Part shown: positions 1 to 7,186 of the stretch, piece by piece | Layout: each line of letters begins with the position of its first letter | How positions within the stretch are numbered: position 1 is the stretch's first letter | NCBI GenBank assembly: GCA_944393275.1 | Contig: CALXZQ010000040.1 | Location: 1 to 10,360 of the forward strand | Direction of reading: 5' to 3' | Length of the DNA stretch: 10,360 bases | Origin: an uncultured Clostridia bacterium | GTDB lineage: Bacteria > Bacillota > Clostridia > TANB77 > CAG-508 | The notes under the pieces: generated by a model | Told to the model about the DNA's origin: nothing | Seen by the model: the letters and a program-made list of their open reading frames with translations, nothing else | The model's database searches: none | Made by a program: the position numbers and the translations under genes

Positions 1-1219
1 TGTCAAATAACTGTATATTATCTCCTACTGCTCTTACATCTGATGGATAGTCTATGCTAGGAATCTGATAGTCTTCATTAGGTAATGTGCTAACTGGTCC
101 AGCATTGAATGTTCCTGTTCCTGCATTTGTTTTAAATGCTTTTGTTACATAATCATAAAGTCCTAATTCATTATCAGAATTTCTTTTACAAGGAATAAAA
201 TTATGCTTTAAACTATCTCCTTCATATATTTTAAAGTTGTTTATCTGTATAGTTGTTGGTCCTATTTCAGCACTTTCAACTCTACCTAAATCAGTATAAT
301 GTAAAGCAAACAAATATAAAGACTTTTGTTTTGAAAAAGGAAGTGTTGTTTCGGAAAAGTTACCTATCAATGTATTATCTATATATGCAGTTTCTTTATT
401 TAAAATGAACTTGTGCTTATTTCCAATGTAACCAGACACAGGAGGTAAAGTTAATGTATTTCCATATTCATCGTGACCAAATTCAAATTCAATTTTGCCA
501 AGTCTATTAACTTTAATATAACAACTATAGTACAGCTGTTCTTCAGGAGTATTTTCATCATCTTCATCGTTTTCTCCAAATAAATATGTTACTGGACGAA
601 CAGATGTCGGTACATCTACTATAGTTCCTAAAAGTTCATATTTAGATGTATCTTTTGGTAAATATCCTGTATCAATATATTGTTTGCCTGTTCCTTCAAT
701 ATATTCTAATTGAGTATATTCTTCGGGCAAGATTGGTGTTAAATCTTGATATGTATTTCCTTCAATTCCAAATTTCTTAAATGGCAGATTTGAACTGTCT
801 TTTATATTGATACTTTCTCCTTGAGCACTTTTAACTTTACCATCTTTTATAAGTATAAAATCTTCATTAGCTTTTACCCAAAAAGGATCTCGTATAAAAG
901 TAGTATCTATTATTCTTATACAAGCTGTTCTTTGTGGTTCTATTTGACTGTAGAATCTAGCAGTTGTCTTTCTTCCTCTGTATTCAAACTCTCCTTCACC
1001 ATTTAGCCAAGCTAATATTTCATCTATTTTATCTATATTCAAACATTGAACATAAATCGGTCTTTCTATATAAGAATATCCTAATCCATTAAATATTGCC
1101 CCATCTTTTCCTTCTATTTCTATAATTTCGTATCTTTTAGCAGCTCTAGCAATGAAATGCTCTTCTTCTTCGACTACAACTTGCATTTCATTGCTTGATA
1201 TTCCTTTAAATTTAAACAT
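1..1219 (-). CDS. Distal tail (Dit) protein with inserted lectin-like domain, incomplete at left edge
   Basis: An open minus-strand frame starts at ATG 1219, three bases after the tape measure stop, with ribosome site AAGGTGG seven bases upstream. It runs 406 codons to the window edge without a stop. Residues 1-120 look like the N-terminal domain of Gram-positive siphophage distal tail proteins, which form the hexameric hub at the tail tip (motifs IERPIYVQCL at 52-60, AWLNGEGEFEYRGR near 70-83, FIRDPFWVK at 108-116). Residues about 164-372 form a second domain that opens LPEEYTQLEYIEGTGKQYID and ends NAGTGTF. This signature is common in tail proteins of gut Firmicute phages and is predicted to adopt a concanavalin/LamG-like jelly roll. 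A third module begins near 391 (YPSDVRAVGDNIQLFD) and is cut by the edge. The domain mix suggests an extended Dit that contacts the host surface. Position right after the tape measure supports the Dit call; sugar binding is inferred. Confidence 0.82.
   Translation of the reverse strand, partial: MFKFKGISSNEMQVVVEEEEHFIARAAKRYEIIEIEGKDGAIFNGLGYSYIERPIYVQCLNIDKIDEILAWLNGEGEFEYRGRKTTARFYSQIEPQRTACIRIIDTTFIRDPFWVKANEDFILIKDGKVKSAQGESINIKDSSNLPFKKFGIEGNTYQDLTPILPEEYTQLEYIEGTGKQYIDTGYLPKDTSKYELLGTIVDVPTSVRPVTYLFGENDEDDENTPEEQLYYSCYIKVNRLGKIEFEFGHDEYGNTLTLPPVSGYIGNKHKFILNKETAYIDNTLIGNFSETTLPFSKQKSLYLFALHYTDLGRVESAEIGPTTIQINNFKIYEGDSLKHNFIPCKRNSDNELGLYDYVTKAFKTNAGTGTFNAGPVSTLPNEDYQIPSIDYPSDVRAVGDNIQLFD
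1148..1195 (-). repeat. Perfect 13-bp inverted repeat inside the 5' end of the distal tail gene
   Basis: AGCAATGAAATGC at 1148-1160 is repeated as its exact reverse complement GCATTTCATTGCT at 1183-1195, separated by 22 bases. In the mRNA the two arms could pair as a 13-bp stem beginning 24 bases after the start codon. The arms encode Ser9-Asn-Glu-Met12 and His21-Phe-Ile-Ala24, so the pairing is not forced by a repeated peptide. A role in slowing or shaping translation of the distal tail protein is possible but unproven. Confidence 0.6.
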
Positions 1220-1222
1220 CTT

Positions 1223-4200
1223 TTATACCACCTTATATAATTCTTCTTTTACTATTCTTGCAAATCCATCCTCATCTAATGTAAACTTACAACCTGTCAA
1301 GGCCTTTAACATAGCACTTGCCATTTTGTTATAATCTATTTTTGAAGAAATAGCTGCAGATGACATATAGTTTGTAGATTGGCTACGTGCATTATCTTCT
1401 CCTGCAGAATAAGCTTTATTTTCTTCAGCTGTTAATACTCTTTCTCCTTTATGAAGTCTTGCAACATAATTGTCTTTTGGGACATAATCTAATCCTAACT
1501 TATGTCCAGGCAATGCTGATGTTTTACCATTAACATTAGCTTTAATAGTCAATAAGCCAGATATAGTAGAAGCAATATTTCTTGCTGTAGTAAACAATTT
1601 ATCTTTCCATGTTCTACTTTGCAAACCACTATTTAAACTATCTAATATTTTTATTCCTTCATCTTCAGCTAAATTTCCATCTCGTATACCTTTTATTACT
1701 CTGTCTACATCTTCTACACCAGCTGCCTCTAAAAATCTTCGTAATTCTTCGTCTTCTAATCCAGATAAATAGGCATTCATATTTTTTAAAGCTTCATTTT
1801 TAAATTCATCTGAATTTTTAACTTTATCTACTACATTCTGAGCCATATTTTGAGTTTCTTGTTCTAATTCTGGTGTTTTTTCTGCAACTACTCCTGTCAT
1901 TTCTTCTATTTTATTTTTTAGTTCTGGTGGTAAATTAGAAATTGTATCATAATATGTACTATATGAGTTTGTAGATAGCTGTTTCCAAGCCTCTATTACT
2001 TGAGGAGAATTTTCTTCTGTAGTAGTAGTCATTGCAACAAGTTGACTTGCAAGTAGAGCTAATTGTTTTTCTCCTTCAACTACATTTGTAGCATATATAG
2101 AATCTTTTGCATTTTTATTATATTGAGTCTCAAGGGCATAAAGTTTTTGCGCTTCCTGATTTGCTAATATTTGAGCTTCTATTTGCTTACCTAATTCTTC
2201 ATTAGTTTTAAGCGTTATATTACTAGTTGTTGTTGCTATAGATTGTTCTATCTTTTTATAATTTTCTACTCCACCTTCTAGCATAAGTTGACTATTACTC
2301 TCATACATAAGTATTGAGTCGTTATACTCTTTTAATTGAGCATCTTGATTTTTTATTGTTGTATTTAATTCTTCTTGCTTTTCTTTTAACTCGTTAACTT
2401 TAATGATAGCTTCTATCATACTGTTCTCTTTTATTATTGAAAGACTTTGTTGATCTTTATATATTTGTTTAATTTCATTTTCAACATTTGCTAATTCATC
2501 CATAGCTTTTATTTGATCTTCGTACGCTTTTGTTTTGTTTTGAATTGCCTCTTTATATTTTTCTTCATTTGCTTCTAATATAATTTGAGCTTTCTTTTTT
2601 TGAATTAACTCATCTATACTTGTTTGCATTTCTTTATATGAATCTATTATATTATTGTTTAATTCATATTCTGTTCCTAAACTTTGATTAAGTTCTCCTA
2701 AGATAAATTCAACTCTGGATTCGTACCCTTCTTTAACTTTTCCATTTTCATCTACTAAAGATGCTAATTCGTTTTTTAGTCTTTCAGTATTAGATATTTC
2801 CGCAAGAGTAGCATCTCTTTGACTTTCAATGGCTAACAAACTATCTTCTCTAGTTTTAGTTGCATTTTGTATTTCATTAATTAATTGAGTAGTTGCTTGT
2901 AGCTCTTCTTCAACCTTATTCTTTAATAAACTTATTCCTGTCGCAAATCCTGCCAATGCTATTGTAGCCACTCCAAGAGGGCTTGTAATACCTGATATTG
3001 CTGTAGCAAGACCTTTTACTCCTTTATCAGTGGTAGTAGCTTTTCCTTGAACCACTTGTAATGCTTGACTAAAAGTTCCTAGAACTGTTACTCCTCCACC
3101 TACTAAAGAAATTAGTTTTCCAATTGTTGTTACTAATGGTGCTATAACTGAAATTAATGTCCCCGTTTTTACAATAGTTTCTACCTCTTCATCAGTTAAT
3201 TGAGAAAACCAATTCGTTAATTTCTCTATTATCTCTGTAGCAGATCTTATTTGTGGCATTAATTTATTTCCTATTGTAATTGCTAAATCTTTGATTTTAT
3301 TTAGTGCTATTATTAATTCAGATTTTAGTGTGTTATACCTTTTATTAGCCTCGTTTGTTAAAGCTGTGTTGTCTTCCCATGCTTCATTTCCTAGTTCTAT
3401 AGCTTGATTCATAAGTCCATTTGAATTTGCTAATGACAAAATTGTATTAGATAATCTCACTTCAGTTAGTCCCATATCTTCAAGTATTGCTATTGCAGAT
3501 TTACCATTTCTTTCAGTATCATTAAGTCCACCAATAAATGCAGATAACGCACTAACTCCGTCCTTCTCAAATGCATTTTTAAAATCTTGTATACTCATAC
3601 CTGCAATTTGCGCGAAATCTTTTAAATCATCTGAACCAGTTTCTACAGCAACTTGAATTTGTTTTAATAATTTGCTCATTGCTGAGCCACCTGCTTCTGC
3701 TTCGATTCCTACACTGGACATTGCTGTTGCTAAAGCAAGTATTTGTGCTTGAGATAATCCAGCTAAATCGCCTGTTGCCGCTAATCTTGTTGCCATCTCT
3801 ACTATATCCGCTTCAGTTGTAGCAAAATTGTTGCCTAAAGCTACAATAGTAGCTCCTAGTCTGTCATAATCTTTAGCAGTCATATTGGTTATATTAGCAA
3901 ATTTAGCTAGAGAGCTCGCAGCTTCTTCTGCTGACAGATTAGTAGAATTTCCTAAATCTATCATTACTTTAGTAAAAGATAATATGTCTTCTGTCTTTAT
4001 TCCTAATTGCCCTGCAGCTTCAGCTACTGCTGAAATTTCTGTAGTAGTAGACGGAATTTCTTTTGCCATATCCCTAATTCCTTGCTTTAAGGTTTGCATT
4101 TGCTCTTCTGTACCATCTATGGTTTTTTCTACTCCAGTAAAAGCATCCTCAAAGTCAATAGCACTTTTAGCACTTGCTAATAAGGCTGTTCCTGTTGCAA

Positions 4201-4684
4201 CAGAAAAAGCAGACATTTTTCCGCCTGCTTTTTCCACACTATTTCCTATTTTTTCTATCTTTTTCCCAGTTTCTTCTATCTTCTTTCCAGAATTATTTAA
4301 TTCTTGAGTCATACTTTCTACTTTTTTAGTAAATGAAATAATTTTTAATTCTGTTTTTTCTAATTCTTTTCTCTTTTTCTCTAATTGTTTTTGATTTTTT
4401 TCTTTAGCTTTTGTGTCTGTTTCTTCCGCATTTTCTAAATCTCTTATTGCTATTTTAAGCGCATCTGCTTTTTCTTTATTAAGTTCTATAGCTTGACCTA
4501 GATTTTTTATTTGAAATTCTAATTTTTCGGTTGATGAAGTAGTGGAATCCCATTGTGCTTGAGTTTTTTTAAATTCTAAATAGTTTTTACCAATTTCACT
4601 ATTAACTTCTTTTAGTGTCCTCGTAAATTTCTCTGCACCCTCCTCAGTAAAAACAAGTCCAACTCTTTTTAATTCATCCGACAT
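1223..4684 (-). CDS. Tail tape measure protein (TP901 family)
   Basis: This 1153-residue protein fills the tail tube, sets tail length and is ejected into the host envelope with the DNA. I start it at ATG 4684, preceded by GAGGTG at a usable distance. An earlier in-frame ATG at 4717 lies in a hairpin with no ribosome site, and MSDELKRVGLVF is a typical opening for clostridial phage tape measures. Residues 10-150 are Lys/Glu-rich and coiled-coil-like. Residues about 165-420 match the TP901 core (an IDFEDAFTGVEKT-like opening, then the LSAEEAASSLAKF and VGIEAEAGGSAMSKL regions). Hydrophobic stretches at about 504-537 and 557-587 could insert in a membrane. Residues about 590-860 are another long coiled coil. 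Near the C-terminus the conserved motif GLDYVPKDNYVARLHKGE begins at residue 1064 and leads into RVLT. At about 0.15 nm per residue the tail should be near 170 nm. No frameshift or internal stop is seen. Confidence 0.95.
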   Translation of the reverse strand: MSDELKRVGLVFTEEGAEKFTRTLKEVNSEIGKNYLEFKKTQAQWDSTTSSTEKLEFQIKNLGQAIELNKEKADALKIAIRDLENAEETDTKAKEKNQKQLEKKRKELEKTELKIISFTKKVESMTQELNNSGKKIEETGKKIEKIGNSVEKAGGKMSAFSVATGTALLASAKSAIDFEDAFTGVEKTIDGTEEQMQTLKQGIRDMAKEIPSTTTEISAVAEAAGQLGIKTEDILSFTKVMIDLGNSTNLSAEEAASSLAKFANITNMTAKDYDRLGATIVALGNNFATTEADIVEMATRLAATGDLAGLSQAQILALATAMSSVGIEAEAGGSAMSKLLKQIQVAVETGSDDLKDFAQIAGMSIQDFKNAFEKDGVSALSAFIGGLNDTERNGKSAIAILEDMGLTEVRLSNTILSLANSNGLMNQAIELGNEAWEDNTALTNEANKRYNTLKSELIIALNKIKDLAITIGNKLMPQIRSATEIIEKLTNWFSQLTDEEVETIVKTGTLISVIAPLVTTIGKLISLVGGGVTVLGTFSQALQVVQGKATTTDKGVKGLATAISGITSPLGVATIALAGFATGISLLKNKVEEELQATTQLINEIQNATKTREDSLLAIESQRDATLAEISNTERLKNELASLVDENGKVKEGYESRVEFILGELNQSLGTEYELNNNIIDSYKEMQTSIDELIQKKKAQIILEANEEKYKEAIQNKTKAYEDQIKAMDELANVENEIKQIYKDQQSLSIIKENSMIEAIIKVNELKEKQEELNTTIKNQDAQLKEYNDSILMYESNSQLMLEGGVENYKKIEQSIATTTSNITLKTNEELGKQIEAQILANQEAQKLYALETQYNKNAKDSIYATNVVEGEKQLALLASQLVAMTTTTEENSPQVIEAWKQLSTNSYSTYYDTISNLPPELKNKIEEMTGVVAEKTPELEQETQNMAQNVVDKVKNSDEFKNEALKNMNAYLSGLEDEELRRFLEAAGVEDVDRVIKGIRDGNLAEDEGIKILDSLNSGLQSRTWKDKLFTTARNIASTISGLLTIKANVNGKTSALPGHKLGLDYVPKDNYVARLHKGERVLTAEENKAYSAGEDNARSQSTNYMSSAAISSKIDYNKMASAMLKALTGCKFTLDEDGFARIVKEELYKVV

Positions 4685-4708
4685 CTTATCACCTCTTTTT
4701 TCGCATAA

Positions 4709-4738
4709 AAAATACACCTATTTTTATAGGTGCATTTT
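4709..4738 (-). terminator. Terminator-like hairpin between the accessory gene and the tape measure gene
   Basis: On the minus strand CACCTAT, loop AAAA, ATAGGTG form a perfect 7-bp core (4715-4732). A G-U pair and five A/U pairs extend it to 13 bp, and the 3' arm runs into a T-run. It begins 17 bases after the stop of the gene at 4755-5342 and ends about 12 bases before the tape measure ribosome site. The flanking A and T runs would also let it act on plus-strand transcripts. It may end a separate transcript of the accessory gene, partially attenuate the late operon ahead of the low-copy tape measure, or both. Confidence 0.6.
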
Positions 4739-4754
4739 CTTTTATATTTTTAAC

Positions 4755-5342
4755 TTATTTTCTTTCTATCAAAAACATTTTTAATTCTGGTCTATTTTTT
4801 ATAGTCCAATTTTCAGTTTCAACATCATAATCAGCAGTATTATTTTTTATATTGTTCCAAATATTCCCTAAAATGTCTTCTTGTATATTAAATGTATCTA
4901 ATTCAAGTAATTCCATTATTATTAAATTGTTAGTACTAAATGTGTCTAGCTTCTCATTATCAAGATCAGTCATTATAATTTGTGTTAAATTGTTTGTATT
5001 TATATTGTATTTTATTTGCAAAGTTATATCTTCTGGTTCTGAGTAGGTCCTAATAATTATTTCATTTTTTATTTTTTCTGTTGAATAATCTTTAAAAGAA
5101 TATTCTTTTAGAACATTAAAAATATTTGTATTTATATTATATATATTTTCATATTGCTCTAAGAATAATTTTTCTTTTTCTTCATTCATTATTAATGTTT
5201 TATTATTATAAGTATTGCTATTTGTATCTATTTCATTAACTTCCTTATCTACTTTATTTTTTACAATAATTAATCCTATAAAAAAGCATATAATTGTAAT
5301 AACTGTTAGCCAAAACCACCATTCTTTAAATAATTTTCTCAT
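4755..5342 (-). CDS. Membrane-anchored protein of unknown function, probable moron
   Basis: I do not recognise the family of this 195-residue protein. The N-terminus MRKLFKEWW is basic and is followed by one hydrophobic helix at about residues 8-27, then KNKVDKE. This fits an uncleaved anchor with about 165 residues outside the membrane. The only cysteine (19) lies in the helix in an IIC context that does not fit a lipobox. The rest is Asn/Ile/Glu-rich with alternating polar and hydrophobic stretches, including a likely beta region (EIIIRTYSEPEDITLQIKYN at 94-113). The ribosome site is a strong AAGGGGGG. The gene lies between chaperone and tape measure, where many related phages carry a second, frameshift-fused chaperone frame, but nothing here resembles one. 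About 21% G+C (hand count 4801-5340), a promoter-like sequence in front and a hairpin behind suggest an accessory gene expressed from the prophage. Superinfection exclusion is a possible role, by context only. Confidence 0.8.
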   Translation of the reverse strand: MRKLFKEWWFWLTVITIICFFIGLIIVKNKVDKEVNEIDTNSNTYNNKTLIMNEEKEKLFLEQYENIYNINTNIFNVLKEYSFKDYSTEKIKNEIIIRTYSEPEDITLQIKYNINTNNLTQIIMTDLDNEKLDTFSTNNLIIMELLELDTFNIQEDILGNIWNNIKNNTADYDVETENWTIKNRPELKMFLIERK

Positions 5343-5360
5343 AATATCCCCCCTTGCAAG

Positions 5361-5389
5361 ATTTTACAATATTTTCCAGAATATTACAA
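5361..5389 (-). promoter_or_regulatory. Sigma-A type promoter candidate for the membrane protein gene
   Basis: On the minus strand, TTGTAA (5389-5384; 4 of 6 matches to TTGACA) is followed after exactly 17 bases by TAAAAT (5366-5361; 5 of 6 matches to TATAAT). Transcription would start near 5354, just ahead of the AAGGGGGG ribosome site and the ATG at 5342. It occupies one of the larger gaps in the operon (5343-5405). In DNA this A+T-rich such matches also arise by chance, so the call rests on spacing, position and the matching downstream hairpin. Confidence 0.45.
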
Positions 5390-5405
5390 GAAATTTATTT
5401 TACTT

Positions 5406-5759
5406 TTATAATCTATGTGTATGCTGGGGTTGTTTACTATCAGTAACAGTTTTATTTTTAAGTTTAGATATAGCCTTAAGCATAAATTGAATTATATTTA
5501 CAACATCTTCTAATTTCACAAGTCGCACAGCTTGGGAATATGTCAATGATTCATGATAATTAGACGCTATTATAGCATATAAAAATTGATTTAAAGCGTA
5601 CATTGTCTTTGTATAGCCATCTTTATTTTTTTCTCCTGAAGCATCTTTTCTTAATTGTTCTATACCACCTTCATAATCTTCTATGTATTCTAAAATAAGC
5701 GGTGTCACTTCTAAAATTAAATTCTCTCCATTAACTAATTGAATCTCTAATGTTTCCAT
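5406..5759 (-). CDS. Tail assembly chaperone
   Basis: A 117-residue protein lying between the major tail protein and the tape measure region, the standard place for the chaperone that coats the tape measure while tail tube subunits polymerise. Features resembling clostridial phage chaperones are the EVTPLILEYIEDYEGGIEQL segment at about 17-36, the largely helical middle (MYALNQFLYAIIASNYHE) and SLTYSQAVRLVKLEDV at about 71-86. The start is ATG 5759, with AGGAG eight bases upstream. In many phages such a gene yields a longer product by programmed frameshifting. Here the -1 frame meets a TGA within the last 15 codons, the +1 frame adds only a few residues past the normal stop, and I see no canonical X-XXY-YYZ slip site. 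The fused form therefore appears to be absent. Identification is by position and family resemblance. Confidence 0.75.
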   Translation of the reverse strand: METLEIQLVNGENLILEVTPLILEYIEDYEGGIEQLRKDASGEKNKDGYTKTMYALNQFLYAIIASNYHESLTYSQAVRLVKLEDVVNIIQFMLKAISKLKNKTVTDSKQPQHTHRL

Positions 5760-5785
5760 ATTTATATCTCCTATTTTAAATATTT

Positions 5786-5811
5786 AGGGACCTATATATT
5801 TATGGGTCCCT
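5786..5811 (-). terminator. Hairpin after the major tail protein gene
   Basis: AGGGACC at 5786-5792 and GGTCCCT at 5805-5811 form a 7-bp G+C-rich stem with a 12-base A/T loop, 12 bases after the major tail protein stop. In the minus-strand transcript the following bases are AAAUAUUU, a poor U-run, so full termination is unlikely. Partial attenuation or 3' end protection of the highly needed major tail mRNA fits better. The plus-strand side has a better T-run (TTTATCTTTT), but no plus-strand gene uses it. Confidence 0.5.
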
Positions 5812-5822
5812 TTATCTTTTAT

Positions 5823-6455
5823 TTAAACTTCTGGTGCTACTATTTCATCTAATTCTTCATCCGTTAATATTGGTTTTGCAAAAAATTTGTCTTCTGTTAA
5901 TCCTTCTGGATAATTTGACATTTGACTATCAACATAAGTCTTTTTATCTCCTTCATTATTATACGAATAAGCTCTTATAGTTATTGTATCATTTTGCTCT
6001 GAAAAGCTTTCTTCTCTAGTAGCAATATCATCTGTATTTTCTATTAACTGACATTTAGGATACCAAGCAAACTCTTGACCTCCTCCAACCATTTTTTTTA
6101 CCTTTCCAAATGCAAAAAATGGTCTTCTAGATGTTCTTCCTGAACGATTTAAACCTGTTGTTCCTATTTTATCTGCTCTCATTCTAGCTAAATCTTCTGG
6201 TGGAAATGCTACTGTCTCTATTGCCATATCTATATATGAGTTTTGATTAACTGTCTCGTAATCTTCGCCGCTTGCTCGTACTACAACAGATTCTGCATTT
6301 TCTGTTGTTCCAATATTTTTAACAGTGTTACATTTTACAACTTCTTCTTCATAAGATGTTGGATCAAATTCTCCGTTTTCTGTAGGTGTATTAAAATCAT
6401 AATACATTCCTCCTACTGTCTCTTTAACCATTGGTTTTTTGGTAACAATTGACAT
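5823..6455 (-). CDS. Major tail protein, phi13-type
   Basis: This 210-residue protein should be the tail tube subunit, present in hundreds of copies stacked as rings around the tape measure. It matches the phi13-like major tail proteins of Firmicute phages in length, position and sequence pattern. There is a beta-rich N-terminal part with an acidic stretch (residues 20-42) and a CNTVKNIGTTENAESVVVRA segment at 42-61. Then come AIETVAFPPEDLARMRADKI at 78-97 and RPFFAFGKVKKMVGGGQEFAWYPKC spanning 111-135, and the C-terminus is acidic (EELDEIVAPEV). No extra Ig-like C-terminal domain is present. The ATG at 6455 has AAAGGA about ten bases upstream. Its 49-base leader after the preceding gene and the hairpin that follows may help set its high expression. 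Confidence 0.9.
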   Translation of the reverse strand: MSIVTKKPMVKETVGGMYYDFNTPTENGEFDPTSYEEEVVKCNTVKNIGTTENAESVVVRASGEDYETVNQNSYIDMAIETVAFPPEDLARMRADKIGTTGLNRSGRTSRRPFFAFGKVKKMVGGGQEFAWYPKCQLIENTDDIATREESFSEQNDTITIRAYSYNNEGDKKTYVDSQMSNYPEGLTEDKFFAKPILTDEELDEIVAPEV

Positions 6456-6504
6456 AATATTTCATTCCTTTCTTTTTACATAAATATTTAATTTTGGTGT
6501 GTAT

Positions 6505-6864
6505 TCACTTTAATTCATTAAGCATTTTATCATAATATTTTTCTTTGTTTTTATTCCATACAGGATTTAAATGAGGTTGCTCGCTCATTTTGATTGTACC
6601 ATGTTCAATCATTGGTCCATAATATTTTCCCCAACCTGCTTCAACCTCATTTTTCTTTACTCTATAAGCAAAACTACTTATTAAATGTACATATCCCGAT
6701 TTTCTTATTTTTGACATAGGTTTTGTTAATTTTAATAAATCTTTAACAAACTCTCTAGCTCCTACTTCTAAAATTTTTATAGGTTTTTCCACTTTTTTTA
6801 TATAATCTTCTAATACATTTTCTAAATCTTGAAAGCCACTATATCCATAAATTTCACTAGACAT
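6505..6864 (-). CDS. HK97 gp10-like tail completion / head-tail joining protein
   Basis: A 119-residue protein of the HK97 gp10 type, found at the head-tail junction of many siphophages and required for a complete tail. The diagnostic stretch is the C-terminal half: a basic RKSGYVHLISSFAYRVKK region (54-71), then the GWGKYYGPMIEHGT motif ending at 90 and QPHLNP at 96-101. These correspond to the family's 'YYxxxxExGT ... QPFLRPA' pattern. The N-terminal half is helical. ATG 6864 overlaps the previous stop by eight bases (ATGTCTAG) and has GAGGTG upstream, so the two genes are probably translationally coupled. The exact structural role differs between phages; the family call is firm. Confidence 0.82.
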   Translation of the reverse strand: MSSEIYGYSGFQDLENVLEDYIKKVEKPIKILEVGAREFVKDLLKLTKPMSKIRKSGYVHLISSFAYRVKKNEVEAGWGKYYGPMIEHGTIKMSEQPHLNPVWNKNKEKYYDKMLNELK

Positions 6865-7186
6865 TTTCTAACACCTCTAATGCAAAATATGAATGCCATC
6901 TTCTTGTTTCTGGATCATATTCATGCTGAATTGAAGGATGTAAGCCTAATTTATTTAAATTATGTTTAAGTTCTAATAATTTTGGACTTCTTGGGACTTC
7001 TGCCAAAAAAGATATTTGATATGTAACAGTAGTATTATATTCTTCTCCACTTGCAATCAAATCTTCCCAATAATAATCCCAGAAATATATTATTTCTTGG
7101 GCTTCTATGATTTTATCTGCTGGTGTTCCTTCATTAACTGGTATTTTTATTGCTTTTAATAATTCTACTAATTCAGGCTTTGTCAT
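6857..7186 (-). CDS. Probable tail terminator protein
   Basis: A 109-residue protein with a helical N-terminus (1-35), a FWDYYWEDL segment at 35-43 and a likely beta core TVTYQISFLAEVPR at 53-66. GLHPSIQHEYD (81-91) and RRWHSYFALEV (95-105) follow. This pattern recurs in Firmicute siphophage genes between head closure and major tail protein. The fold order (helix, strand carrying TYQIS, helix, strand) fits tail terminators such as SPP1 gp17 or lambda gpU, which cap the finished tail tube and bind the head. ATG 7186 overlaps the preceding gene by 14 bases and has GGAGG nine bases upstream. The terminator role is inferred from position and elimination; it could instead be another connector accessory protein. 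Confidence 0.6.
   Translation of the reverse strand: MTKPELVELLKAIKIPVNEGTPADKIIEAQEIIYFWDYYWEDLIASGEEYNTTVTYQISFLAEVPRSPKLLELKHNLNKLGLHPSIQHEYDPETRRWHSYFALEVLENV

Noticed and set aside
3885..4307. Plus-strand open frame of 140 codons
   Set aside because: It is antisense to the conserved TP901 core of the tape measure gene, has a composition typical of a shadow frame and no convincing ribosome site.
4685..4717. Eleven-residue upstream extension of the tape measure protein (ATG 4717)
   Set aside because: That ATG lies in the hairpin stem without a ribosome site, whereas ATG 4684 has GAGGTG and a family-like N-terminus.
4755..5342. Lipoprotein interpretation of the membrane protein
   Set aside because: Cys19 sits mid-helix after Ile-Ile with no small residue at the preceding position, so it does not fit a lipobox.
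5367..5384. AATATT ... AATATT dyad in the promoter spacer as a repressor operator
   Set aside because: Each half is self-palindromic A/T sequence that is common at this base composition, and it matches no operator I know.
5440..5470. A-rich run CTTAAAAATAAAA as a frameshift site in the chaperone gene
   Set aside because: In the reading frame it does not fit X-XXY-YYZ, and the -1 frame stops shortly after.
5215..5490. Plus-strand open frame crossing the promoter region of the membrane protein gene
   Set aside because: It overlaps two minus-strand genes, its Phe/Ile/Leu-rich sequence reflects A+T-rich antisense DNA, and it has no gene context.
6456..6504. Separate promoter or AT hairpin ahead of the major tail gene
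   Set aside because: Only a 7-bp A/T inverted match and no paired -35/-10 elements are visible in the 49-base gap.
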